Shown here: positions 32,943 to 41,161 of the stretch, piece after piece
How positions within the stretch are numbered: position 1 is the first letter of the stretch
How the letters are laid out: every line of letters starts with the position of its first letter
Assembly: GCA_022641375.1 (NCBI GenBank)
Contig: JALCDF010000007.1
Location: 1-45,798, forward strand
From: Megasphaera sp.
GTDB taxonomy: Bacteria > Bacillota > Negativicutes > Veillonellales > Megasphaeraceae
DNA: 45,798 nt
Direction: 5' to 3'
Notes under the pieces: generated by a model
Databases searched by the model: none
Seen by the model: only the letters and a program-made list of their open reading frames with translations
What the model was told of the DNA's origin: nothing
Position numbers and translations under genes: made by a program

Positions 32943-34427
32943 ATGACAAAGGAAATATTCAGGACGAAAAGTATTAATGAATTCATATCAGAAACAAAAC
33001 AGGATGGCGGCATGAAACGGGTATTGGGGACGTTTGAACTGACCATGCTGGGCATCGGCTGTATCGTCGGCACGGGAATTTTCGTCATTACCGGCATTGC
33101 CGCAGCGAATTTTGCCGGTCCGGCCCTGGTGGTGTCTTTTATCATTGCGGCCATAGCCTGCGGCTGTGCGGCATTGTGTTATTCGGAATTTGCCGCCATG
33201 GTTCCTGTCGCCGGCAGTGCCTATACGTATGGGTACGTGGCCCTCGGTGAATTCTGGGCCTGGGTCATCGGTTGGGACCTGGTGCTGGAATATACACTGG
33301 CACTCAGTACCGTTGCTATCGGCTGGTCTTCTTATTTTACGAATATATTGACGAATCTGGGGCTGACATTACCGCAGGCGTTCATTATGTCTCCGGAAGA
33401 AGGCGGCATGATCAATGTACCGGCTATGGCTATTATCTGGATTATAACCCTGATCAATATCAAAGGCATTACGCAGAGCTCGTTTGTCAATAATGTTATC
33501 GTCGTCATTAAGCTGGCCGTCGTCGCGTTATTCATCGGACTCGGTGTCAGCCATGTCGATGCGGCCAACTGGACGCCGTTCATGCCATATGGCTGGTCTG
33601 GCGTATTTACGGGCGCATCCATCATCTTCTTTGCCTATATCGGTTTCGATGCCGTTTCTACGGCAGCCGAAGAAGTAAAGAATCCGCAAAAAGATTTGCC
33701 CCGCGGCATTATCTGTTCATTGATTATCTGTACGATTTTGTATATCATCGTATCGGCTATCCTGACCGGTATGGTTCCGTATCTCGATTTTAAGAATACG
33801 GCTGCACCGGTAGCCTTTGCCCTGCAGAGTGTCGGGTACGGCTGGGGTGCTGCCGCCGTATCGGTCGGCGCGATTTGCGGGATTACGTCGGTATTGCTGG
33901 TCATGTGTCTCGGCCAGAGCCGCATCTTGTTCGTCATGTCCCGCGACGGCCTGCTGCCGAAATTCTTTGGCCGTATCAATGCGAAGACCAAGACTCCGGT
34001 CCGCAGTTCGCTGCTCGTCGCCGTCATTTCTTCCGTACTGGCCGGCGTCGTGCCGATCAATGTCGTGGCTGAAATGGTAAATATCGGGACGCTGGCGGCA
34101 TTCATCATCGTATCAGCATCGGTCATCGTGCTGCGGAAAAAAGCACCGGACCGCATTCGTCCGTTCCGTTGCCCCTTTGTTCCCGTGGTACCGGCACTGG
34201 CCATTATTTTCTGTGGCATCCTGGTCATCATGCTGCCGACCATTACGCAGATCCGTTTTGTCGTCTGGCTGGCTGTCGGCCTGGCTATTTATTTCGGCTA
34301 CGGATATCAGCACAGTATCATTACGCAGGTGAAGAAAGGAGCTCTTCATGCGGCAGCTGTTCCGGCAGCAGCGGATACGCCGGCGGCGGAACAGAACGAA
34401 TCAACAGAGGCTTCACATGTGCGTTAG
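32943..34427 (+). CDS. APC-family cationic amino-acid permease (YfnA type)
   Basis: This 494-residue transporter has 12 or more membrane segments. The start MTKEIFRTKSINEFISETKQDGGMKRVLGTFELTMLGIGCIVGTGIFVITG and the segment FFAYIGFDAVSTAAEEVKNPQKDLPRGI are characteristic of the YfnA/CAT group of amino-acid importers. The C-terminal tail is Ala/Glu rich. GAAGGGAAG precedes the ATG. It is distinct from the LysP-type permease at 15308-16771. The exact amino acid is not readable; neighbouring asparaginase may be coincidental, since a terminator lies between them. Confidence 0.87.
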   Translation: MTKEIFRTKSINEFISETKQDGGMKRVLGTFELTMLGIGCIVGTGIFVITGIAAANFAGPALVVSFIIAAIACGCAALCYSEFAAMVPVAGSAYTYGYVALGEFWAWVIGWDLVLEYTLALSTVAIGWSSYFTNILTNLGLTLPQAFIMSPEEGGMINVPAMAIIWIITLINIKGITQSSFVNNVIVVIKLAVVALFIGLGVSHVDAANWTPFMPYGWSGVFTGASIIFFAYIGFDAVSTAAEEVKNPQKDLPRGIICSLIICTILYIIVSAILTGMVPYLDFKNTAAPVAFALQSVGYGWGAAAVSVGAICGITSVLLVMCLGQSRILFVMSRDGLLPKFFGRINAKTKTPVRSSLLVAVISSVLAGVVPINVVAEMVNIGTLAAFIIVSASVIVLRKKAPDRIRPFRCPFVPVVPALAIIFCGILVIMLPTITQIRFVVWLAVGLAIYFGYGYQHSIITQVKKGALHAAAVPAAADTPAAEQNESTEASHVR

Positions 34428-34439
34428 CACGTGTTTCTC

Positions 34440-34457
34440 ATACTTATGCATAAGTAT
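34440..34457. promoter_or_regulatory. 18-bp perfect palindrome
   Basis: ATACTTATGCATAAGTAT reads the same on both strands. It lies 12 bp after the permease stop and directly before the terminator. It may be a protein site, or a short hairpin in the 3' end of the permease mRNA. No function is assigned. Confidence 0.5.
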
Positions 34458-34464
34458 ATTCGAG

Positions 34465-34503
34465 GATACACCGGTCATCTCCCTGACTGGTGTATTTTTT
34501 TTG
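34465..34503 (+). terminator. Intrinsic terminator after the APC permease
   Basis: ATACACCGGTCA and TGACTGGTGTAT pair with one mismatch and are followed by eight T residues. Confidence 0.88.
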
Positions 34504-34583
34504 AAGAAACCGGGTGCTCCCTACGAAAGAAGGCGGATATCATGTATAATGGAATTAATCACAAGAGAAGGAAGGATACTACT

Positions 34584-35567
34584 ATGGTCAAACGACATAT
34601 ATATATCATTGCCTGCGGCGGCACCATCGCCGGGGCAGCCGGAACGGCCGATGACCTGACGGGATACACGGCCGGGGCGGTAGCGGTGGAAGATTTGATC
34701 GCTGCCGTACCGCAGCTGTCGGAAACGGCGTTTATAGAAGGCGAGCAGTTCTGCAGCATCGACAGTTCCGATATGACGGAAGAGTTATGGCTCCGCCTGG
34801 CGCAACGGGTCCAGACGATAGCGGATATCGATGATATCGATGGCATCGTCATCACACACGGTACGGATACGATGGAAGAAACGGCGTATTTTCTCAGCCT
34901 GACCGTGCATACGGAAATCCCCGTGATCCTGACCGGCGCGATGCGTCCGGCTACGGCCATCAGTGCCGACGGGCCGTTGAATCTGCTGGAGGCAGTGCAA
35001 ACGGCGGCCTGGCCGGAGTCCAGCCGCTATGGGGTGCTGATCGCCATGAACGGGACCCTGCAGGCGCCCCGCTTCGTTGAAAAAACCGATACGACCCATG
35101 TGGATACGTTCCGCAGTCGTCAGATGGGCTGCCTGGGATTTATCCAGGACGGACGTCCCTGGTTTTATCAGATGCCGGTGCAGCTGTATAATCAGACCTC
35201 CTGTTTCTCCTGTGCCGGCCTGAAGGAACTGCCCAAAGTAGGCATCGTATACGGGTATGTCGGCATGGATGGGGCTGTCCTGGATGCCATGGCTGCTGCC
35301 GGTGCCCGGGCCGTCGTCGTCGCCGGGCTGGGCCATGGCCGCATGCCGGCGGCCATCTGGAAAAAAGCGCAGCAATTGATGGAACGGGGCATCTATATCA
35401 TCCGGGCCAGCCGGGTACTGGGCGGCATCGTTACGGCCGTACCGGAATATGACGGTACGATTTGTGCGAACACCCTGACGCCGCAAAAAGCAAAGATACT
35501 GATGCAGCTGATTTTGCTCCGTACACAGGATAAACGGGAAATACAGGATTTCTTTCAGCTGTATTGA
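34584..35567 (+). CDS. ansA: L-asparaginase (bacterial type I/II fold)
   Basis: This 327-residue enzyme hydrolyses L-asparagine to aspartate and ammonia. Catalytic motifs are IIACGGTIAG near residue 13 (first Thr), the substrate-binding pair in CSIDSSDMT, and THGTDTMEETA (second Thr and Asp) followed by GAMRP. There is no signal peptide, so it should be cytoplasmic. The frame is open from 34431 through a terminator, so that part is not coding. ATG 34584 has GAAGGA before it, and TATAAT at 34545-34550 is a possible -10. Confidence 0.93.
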   Translation: MVKRHIYIIACGGTIAGAAGTADDLTGYTAGAVAVEDLIAAVPQLSETAFIEGEQFCSIDSSDMTEELWLRLAQRVQTIADIDDIDGIVITHGTDTMEETAYFLSLTVHTEIPVILTGAMRPATAISADGPLNLLEAVQTAAWPESSRYGVLIAMNGTLQAPRFVEKTDTTHVDTFRSRQMGCLGFIQDGRPWFYQMPVQLYNQTSCFSCAGLKELPKVGIVYGYVGMDGAVLDAMAAAGARAVVVAGLGHGRMPAAIWKKAQQLMERGIYIIRASRVLGGIVTAVPEYDGTICANTLTPQKAKILMQLILLRTQDKREIQDFFQLY

Positions 35568-35579
35568 CCGGACGGTATC

Positions 35580-35608
35580 TTGTTCTGTACCCCGCAGTGT
35601 GATAAAAT
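35580..35608 (+). promoter_or_regulatory. Promoter of the SLH gene pair
   Basis: TTGTTC (35580-35585) and TAAAAT (35603-35608) have a 17-bp spacer. The leader is about 60 bases. Confidence 0.6.
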
Positions 35609-35673
35609 GATAAAGATATGATGAATCAATATTCAGAGACGTATCTATCATGATAGTGACAGGAGAGATGATA

Positions 35674-36708
35674 ATGAAGAAGTATACAAAAATGTTGGCT
35701 GCCGCCGCGCTGGCTGCGACAATGGCCACATCGGCTTTTGCTGCAAATACATCGACAGGCCTTACTGATATCAATAATTACTGGGGAAAAACAGCCATCC
35801 AGTATTTTTATGATAACCATTATGTCAGCGGCTCCAACGGCCAGTTCCGGCCGAACGAAAATATTACGCGGGAAAGCGTAGCGGCCATCATCAATAACAT
35901 GATCGGCGAAGACTCCCAGATGACGACGACGAAATTTACCGACGTCAAAGGACGCTGGTCGGAACGGGCTATCGCTTCCCTGGTAGACAAGCAGATCATG
36001 AAAGGATACAGCAATAATACGTTCAAACCGCAAGAACAGCTGACCCGTGAAGAATTCGCCGTCATCGCTTATAATTATATGAATTATAAGGGACTGACGA
36101 CACTGGATTCGTCCGTGCCGTTTGCCGATGAAAGCAAAATATCTTCATGGGCTAAAAAAGCCGTCGATGCCATGTCCGCTGCCGGCTATATGAAAGGCGA
36201 TGCGAAGAACACCTTTAATCCCAAGGCGAATATTACCCGCGGCGAAGCGGTGAACGTATTGTACCGTATGACCAGCGGCGTAAAAGAAACGACAACCGGC
36301 CAGGATACACTGGAAACCAAAGCATTCAAGGATATCAAGGATGTATACGGTTCAGTCAAGTCGTTTGCTCAGGATGGCATCATGTACTGGCAGGGAGATA
36401 CACTGCACATAGGCGTCAAGACGCAGAAAAACAAGGAAAAGCTGGAAGATGCCATTGCGTCCGATTCAACGATTTCAACGGGAGCGGTCAACGTCCAGAC
36501 GTCGACATACAGCTATAATGATTATAAAAATCTGGCCAGCCGTGCCGAAAAGATTTATAAAGCAACGGAACCGACGAATACGACCATCCAGACCGATGTG
36601 GATTATGTCAATGAAAAAATCGTCCTTACGGTTCCCTCTATTTCCAAAGAAACTCAGACGAATCTGAATAAAGAATTTGGGAAGGCTCTGCGCATTGTTA
36701 TCCAGTAG
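35674..36708 (+). CDS. Exported SLH-domain protein, paralogue 1
   Basis: This 344-residue protein has a signal peptide (MKKYTKMLAAAALAATMATSAFA) and three SLH domains at about residues 29-80, 90-140 and 150-205, with the TRES/TREE/TRGE motifs (NITRES, LTREEF, ITRGEA). In Negativicutes SLH domains bind polyamine-modified peptidoglycan and tether the outer membrane or envelope proteins. Instead of the OmpM-type beta-barrel it has a C-terminal domain of about 130 residues (IMYWQGDTLHIGVKTQKNK...DVDYVNEKIVLTVP) that is shared with the next gene. AGGAG precedes ATG 35674. The two genes are 21 bp apart and form an operon. Confidence 0.9.
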   Translation: MKKYTKMLAAAALAATMATSAFAANTSTGLTDINNYWGKTAIQYFYDNHYVSGSNGQFRPNENITRESVAAIINNMIGEDSQMTTTKFTDVKGRWSERAIASLVDKQIMKGYSNNTFKPQEQLTREEFAVIAYNYMNYKGLTTLDSSVPFADESKISSWAKKAVDAMSAAGYMKGDAKNTFNPKANITRGEAVNVLYRMTSGVKETTTGQDTLETKAFKDIKDVYGSVKSFAQDGIMYWQGDTLHIGVKTQKNKEKLEDAIASDSTISTGAVNVQTSTYSYNDYKNLASRAEKIYKATEPTNTTIQTDVDYVNEKIVLTVPSISKETQTNLNKEFGKALRIVIQ

Positions 36709-36729
36709 GCCCGGCAAAGGAGAAAATGA

Positions 36730-37902
36730 ATGAAAGCGAAATCAATAGCTGCCATATTGGCGGCGATGGCCGTGATGGCCGCAGGTACGACAGTGTTGGC
36801 CGATGCGCCGTATACGGATCTGGGCGGCATGAACGATACGACTGCCGTAGACTATCTATATGATACGAAATGTCTTTCGTTTGTGACCGGGAACCAGTTT
36901 CGTTCCCAGGATGTGATGACCCGCGGCGATGTGGCACAACTCGTGTATGATGTCTCGGCCAATATACCGCTGGCGACGGGCAATCTTTCCGATGTGGCCC
37001 AGGGAACAGCCAATGATGTCATGACTTCGGTTGCGGCCCAGGGCATATTGAAAGGGTATGAAGACGGTTCGTTCCATCCCGATGAACGGGTGAGCCGGGA
37101 AGAATTCGCATCGGTCCTGTACCGGTATTTGAAATATAACGGCATGGCCGATATGGATGAAGTGGTCAAGCCCTACAGTGATGAAGCAGCTGTCGCACCG
37201 GACAATCAGCTTGCCGTCCAGGTACTGCACAGCAAGAATATCATGGTGCCGGCAGATAATCAGTTCCGTCCCAAAGAAGGGATGACCCGGGGAGATGCAG
37301 CGCAGGTCATGTACCGGCTGATGCATTCAGAAGGCGATTATGTGTCCCATGTCCAGGTAGAAACGCAGATGCTGCGTATCCTGAACGCGGAATACGGATC
37401 GGCACCCCAGTATTTCCGTCAGGGAACGATGTATTGGAATGGCGATACACTGGTCCTGGGAATCAAGGGTGGTCCCAGCCGGTATTTGAAACAGCGTATC
37501 AAAAAAGATATGTCCCGTCCGGATGTGGTCGTGATCCGCTCGGCTAAATTGGGCCGTAGCGAATATGACCAAATCATGAACCGGGCTATCAATGCCCTCG
37601 TTTCCAGCGAAGGGGTACAGAATTATGTAGGAGCCGTGCCGGATTATGTCCATGAACAGATCGTGCTTACGGTCAAACGGCCGGTAAGCCAGGCGACACT
37701 TGACGAAATAGCGTCCCGTATCGGTGCCGGATTGGTCCGCATAGAAAGCCAGGACAGTATTCGGGAAGCACAGCTGGCGCAGTCGGCTGCGTCTTCGTCC
37801 CAAACAAAGAAAACCACGGGGGATACCGTTACCTATTCGCCGTTGATCGACCAGTCGACCAATGATGCTATTCAGTATGTACAGGATGATATCTTGAAGT
37901 AA
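36730..37902 (+). CDS. Exported SLH-domain protein, paralogue 2
   Basis: This 390-residue paralogue of the preceding gene has a signal peptide (ending VLADA), three SLH repeats within residues 25-200 (MTRGDV, VSREEF, MTRGDA motifs) and the same C-terminal domain (TMYWNGDTLVLGIKGGPSR...VPDYVHEQIVLTVKRP). It adds about 50 residues rich in Ser, Gln, Ala and Thr (QLAQSAASSSQTKKTTGDT). The first SLH repeat is more degenerate than in paralogue 1. AAAGGAG is seven bases before the ATG. The protein is probably held on peptidoglycan in the periplasm. Confidence 0.9.
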   Translation: MKAKSIAAILAAMAVMAAGTTVLADAPYTDLGGMNDTTAVDYLYDTKCLSFVTGNQFRSQDVMTRGDVAQLVYDVSANIPLATGNLSDVAQGTANDVMTSVAAQGILKGYEDGSFHPDERVSREEFASVLYRYLKYNGMADMDEVVKPYSDEAAVAPDNQLAVQVLHSKNIMVPADNQFRPKEGMTRGDAAQVMYRLMHSEGDYVSHVQVETQMLRILNAEYGSAPQYFRQGTMYWNGDTLVLGIKGGPSRYLKQRIKKDMSRPDVVVIRSAKLGRSEYDQIMNRAINALVSSEGVQNYVGAVPDYVHEQIVLTVKRPVSQATLDEIASRIGAGLVRIESQDSIREAQLAQSAASSSQTKKTTGDTVTYSPLIDQSTNDAIQYVQDDILK

Positions 37903-37918
37903 GACCTGATTTACATAT

Positions 37919-37952
37919 AAAAATACCCTGCCCGGGCGGGCAGGGTATTTTC
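37919..37952. terminator. Bidirectional intrinsic terminator
   Basis: AAAATACCCTGCCC and GGGCAGGGTATTTT form a perfect 14-bp stem with a GGGC loop, between the convergent SLH operon and HAD gene. Confidence 0.95.
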
Positions 37953-37985
37953 CGTAACGTTAGTACGGACCGGCATTTGAAAGAG

Positions 37986-38651
37986 TCATGTAAACAGAGC
38001 GGTCAATTCCGATACGGAGTCTACTAAATAATCGGGATGCAGGGTCTCCAGGAACGATTTGTCCCGGAATCCCCAGGTGACCAGTACGGAATCGAGGCCG
38101 GCATTGGATGCGGTCTGACGGTCTACTTCGGAATCGCCGATATACACGGCATCGTTTTTGGAGACGCCCAGCCGCTTCAAGGATTCCCAGACCATATCCG
38201 GCGTTGGCTTTTTACGGTACAGCGGGGATTCACCCATAGAAAAGTCGACGAGGCCGGCAAAGAAATCGTCGTGGAGCTCAGATACGGCCGTTTGTCCTTT
38301 GTTGGATACGACAGCCATCTTATAGCCAGCCTGGCGCAAGCGTTTGAGCATATCCAGGATGCCGTCGTAGGGGAAGGTAGTGCCCCGGCAATGCGTACTG
38401 TAGTAGGTGCGGAATTCGTCGGTCAGCTCATGCTGTAATTCCGGAGATGTGCCGGCGGCCGCGCGTTTGATCAGGCCGACATAGCCGTAGCCCAGACAGG
38501 CACGAACCTGCCGGGTCGTTTTTTCAGGCAGGGAATGGCGTTGAAAGATAAGATTTAAACTGTGTGTTAATTCATCTAATGTATTTAGGACGGTACCGTC
38601 CATATCAAAAATAATGGCTTTATAGTGTTTCATCGTATTGGCAAATGCCAT
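37986..38651 (-). CDS. HAD-family phosphatase, phosphoglycolate-phosphatase-like
   Basis: This 221-residue (or 215) hydrolase of HAD subfamily IA has motif I IIFDMDGTVLNT, motif II AVVSNKG, motif III Lys in YRKKPTPDMV and motif IV YIGDSEVDRQTA. The cap is the usual helical C1 insert after motif I. Family members remove phosphate from phosphoglycolate, other small metabolites or pyrophosphate. The start is uncertain: ATG 38651 is only two bases after AAAGGAGG, while ATG 38633 is about 20 bases away. Confidence 0.88.
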   Translation of the reverse strand: MAFANTMKHYKAIIFDMDGTVLNTLDELTHSLNLIFQRHSLPEKTTRQVRACLGYGYVGLIKRAAAGTSPELQHELTDEFRTYYSTHCRGTTFPYDGILDMLKRLRQAGYKMAVVSNKGQTAVSELHDDFFAGLVDFSMGESPLYRKKPTPDMVWESLKRLGVSKNDAVYIGDSEVDRQTASNAGLDSVLVTWGFRDKSFLETLHPDYLVDSVSELTALFT

Positions 38652-38670
38652 TGCCTCCTTTTTTTATGAT

Positions 38671-38787
38671 ATGAGGATTACAGGATTTATTATACTGGCA
38701 ATGATTATTTTTGTCTATGCGTTCCATCAGGATCCGCTGTTGACAGCATGGCTGCCGGCAGACAGGATAAAGCGGTTTGCCCTGTAA
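38671..38787 (+). CDS. Possible 38-residue single-pass membrane microprotein
   Basis: An open frame MRITGFIILAMIIFVYAFHQDPLLT... encodes one hydrophobic segment (residues 4-18) and a basic C-terminus (ADRIKRFAL). No ribosome binding site is visible before the ATG, which overlaps the promoter region of the divergent HAD gene. It is therefore only a candidate. The rest of this 217-bp intergenic stretch holds the promoter of the gene at 38869. Confidence 0.25.
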   Translation: MRITGFIILAMIIFVYAFHQDPLLTAWLPADRIKRFAL

Positions 38788-38793
38788 AGACAC

Positions 38794-38822
38794 TAGTCAC
38801 TGGGTATCAACTATGTTACAAT
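38794..38822 (+). promoter_or_regulatory. Extended -10 promoter of the 759-residue protein gene
   Basis: TAGTCA (38794-38799), a 17-bp spacer and TACAAT (38817-38822), with TG at 38814-38815 one base before the -10. Confidence 0.6.
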
Positions 38823-38868
38823 GAGAAAAGATATTTTGAGATAGTTTAAGGATAGGGGAGAGGATGAC

Positions 38869-41148
38869 ATGACAAATTTTTTACCGTATGCTATTGTAGC
38901 TGGTATTGTAATTGTCTTTTTTGCAGTTTGCTATATCTTATATTCCGGGAATGGTTCCCGTTCAACGAAAAAGAGTGAGACCCAGCAGAGCGGCCATAAA
39001 TCGCCGATCAAACCGATGAGTCATCAGCAACAGGTATCAGCCCATCATACGGCGGTACGTCATCAGCAGCCGGTGAAGGAAGATACGGCACCGCTGCCTC
39101 ATATTACGACGGTAACCGTGCGGGAACGGAAGGAACATCCCGATGAAACCGCGTTCGTTACGACAAAAGGGGAAGCAGTACGTCGTGACGGCCGGATCGT
39201 ATATAAAGAATCATCGCAGCAGGGACACAGCGGCAAAAAGGAAGATCTGGATGCTACGCGGGTGCTGACGCGGGATGAAATCCTCGCCGCTATGGATAAA
39301 ATCGATAAAGAGGAAGCTGCCGCCTATGAAGCGCGCAGCGAAGAAGCCCGAAAAGAACGGCAGCATCAGAAGGACGAATCCCGCAGAGAAGACAATGAGC
39401 GCCTTGATCTGGACCGTAAACTGCGGGCTCAGAATGAAAAAGCCAAGACACAGCATAAAAAAGATCAGGCCCGTTTCCAGGAAAAGGAACGCTGGGCTGA
39501 TCAAATTTCCGAAACAGAAGAACAAGAACCATCCCTGGCAGATATGGCTGCCGTTGTCAGTGCCGATCTGAATGCCAAACAGGGGCAGGACGGCTCGCAG
39601 CCAGCACATCCGGCCAAACGTCATATCCTCAATGAAGTCATGAAAGAAACGGCCCGCAGCCGGAAACAATCCGTTGCCACTGCTGCGGACGATATACAGC
39701 CGGATCAGCCGGCATCTGCACCGGCAGGGGATGAAACGGTTCGTTTCGATGCGCCGCCGGCAGCTCCCCAAAAGCAGTCCGCAGGTGTTCCGGAAGAAAC
39801 GATGATCGTCCGTCCCGTGTCTCCGGCAGCTCCTAAAACGCAGGCGGCTGAATCATCTGTACCGAAACGGGAAAAGCAAGCGGCGGCACCGGTTTCCGAT
39901 GAAACACAGATCATCAATCCCGTCCATGCTCCTAAAAAAGAAACGATTGCGGCAGCGGTAGCAGCTACACTGGGACAGACCCGGCGCCTGGATTCCGCTC
40001 CCATTGCCCGGGCTGTCAGCGCGGCTAAACAGGCGCAGTCCGCACCTAAATCCGCGGCGGCACCAGCCATCAAAGAAACATCCCATCTCAGCCCCTGGGG
40101 AAACGATATCTTCAGTGCCAAGACCAAGGGCGAAGCTATCGCCAGCCATGCGCACCACGCTTCGATTTGGGAAGAAGCATCGGCTGATTCGCCGATCATC
40201 AAACAATGTGTTACTCATTTCCTCAGCCAGTATGGCATTGTTACCCCGGAAATGCAGCAGCAGGCTGAATATATTACAGCAGCCGCGTTCCAGCAGATTG
40301 GCTGTGCCAATGACAGCGACCGCCAGAAAGCGCTGGCACCGCTCATCGTCCAGGAATCCTTACAGAACGTGCAGAAGGCCTATGCGGCGCATCCGGAAAA
40401 ATATGCGGCATCTATCGCCTTGCGGGCATTCCATGATATCGTCTGCTGTTCAGCTGTTTCTACGCGTCATCTGGTGGCGATAGATGCATTGAAAGTCATG
40501 CCGTATCTGTTGACCTACCATTTCAAGATATTATCCGTCTTATTGTTGTTCCTGTATTCACGGAATGCACATAATGTGGATAAGGAAACAATCTGCCAGT
40601 ACATCGATAAATATGTACTGCCATTCCTGGATGGATTTCCGACGGAACGGCCGTATTACCAGCAACTCGATTATCTGCACTGTACGGCTTTTGAAGGAAA
40701 AGAGACTCATTTTGCCGAAATCTTGTCCGATTCCTATCCGCTGATTTTCCGGTACCGGGGCTTCACGGAAGAAGAATTGCGCAAAGCGCTGCAAGGTCGG
40801 CGTATGCCGTCTGAATTCATCGTCCAGTCGTTTAATTCGCCCTTGTATAAATTAGCGATTGTCGATGAATCCATGGCCACGCGGCTGTTCCGGATGACCG
40901 GCATCAGTGATCGCACGGTACAGGACCACCTGCTGCGGCTGGCTAAGAAACGGCCGACGTCTTTCCGTGGCGAAGAAGCCCTGGATATCATGGAAGATAT
41001 TTCACCGATCCTGGCTGATCTGGGCGACATCTGGGATAGTTCCATGTTGCGTGTTTCTACCTTATCGCTCCTGGGCCTGTACCTGGCACAGGGATATATC
41101 AAGGAACGCATCGGCGAAGAATTTGATTTATCAAGGTGGTTTGATTAA
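38869..41148 (+). CDS. Large membrane-anchored protein: disordered/coiled-coil middle, helical C-terminal domain
   Basis: This 759-residue protein has one N-terminal membrane helix (about residues 6-26). A charged region follows with a probable coiled coil (about 150-220, runs such as EARSEEARKERQHQKDESRRED), then a Pro/Ala/Gln-rich disordered stretch to about 430. The C-terminal domain is all-helical (about 435-759, containing LSVLLLFLYSRNAHNVD). The C-terminal part reminds me of the family NCBI calls LPO_1073/Vpar_1526, known from Veillonella and Legionella; this is from memory. The disordered part repeats short acidic Thr motifs (DETVRFD, EETMIVR, DETQIIN). The bulk should lie in the cytoplasm. 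galU follows 13 bp after the stop and is likely co-transcribed. Confidence 0.8.
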   Translation: MTNFLPYAIVAGIVIVFFAVCYILYSGNGSRSTKKSETQQSGHKSPIKPMSHQQQVSAHHTAVRHQQPVKEDTAPLPHITTVTVRERKEHPDETAFVTTKGEAVRRDGRIVYKESSQQGHSGKKEDLDATRVLTRDEILAAMDKIDKEEAAAYEARSEEARKERQHQKDESRREDNERLDLDRKLRAQNEKAKTQHKKDQARFQEKERWADQISETEEQEPSLADMAAVVSADLNAKQGQDGSQPAHPAKRHILNEVMKETARSRKQSVATAADDIQPDQPASAPAGDETVRFDAPPAAPQKQSAGVPEETMIVRPVSPAAPKTQAAESSVPKREKQAAAPVSDETQIINPVHAPKKETIAAAVAATLGQTRRLDSAPIARAVSAAKQAQSAPKSAAAPAIKETSHLSPWGNDIFSAKTKGEAIASHAHHASIWEEASADSPIIKQCVTHFLSQYGIVTPEMQQQAEYITAAAFQQIGCANDSDRQKALAPLIVQESLQNVQKAYAAHPEKYAASIALRAFHDIVCCSAVSTRHLVAIDALKVMPYLLTYHFKILSVLLLFLYSRNAHNVDKETICQYIDKYVLPFLDGFPTERPYYQQLDYLHCTAFEGKETHFAEILSDSYPLIFRYRGFTEEELRKALQGRRMPSEFIVQSFNSPLYKLAIVDESMATRLFRMTGISDRTVQDHLLRLAKKRPTSFRGEEALDIMEDISPILADLGDIWDSSMLRVSTLSLLGLYLAQGYIKERIGEEFDLSRWFD

Positions 41149-41161
41149 GGAGGGAAATCCA

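Noticed and set aside
34431-34583. N-terminal extension of the asparaginase open frame
   Set aside because: It passes through an intrinsic terminator and the likely promoter. The conserved enzyme begins at the ATG with a ribosome binding site at 34584.
40907-41161. N-terminal extension of the galU open frame
   Set aside because: It overlaps the end of the preceding gene in another frame. The TTG at 41162 has an ideal ribosome binding site and directly precedes the conserved domain.
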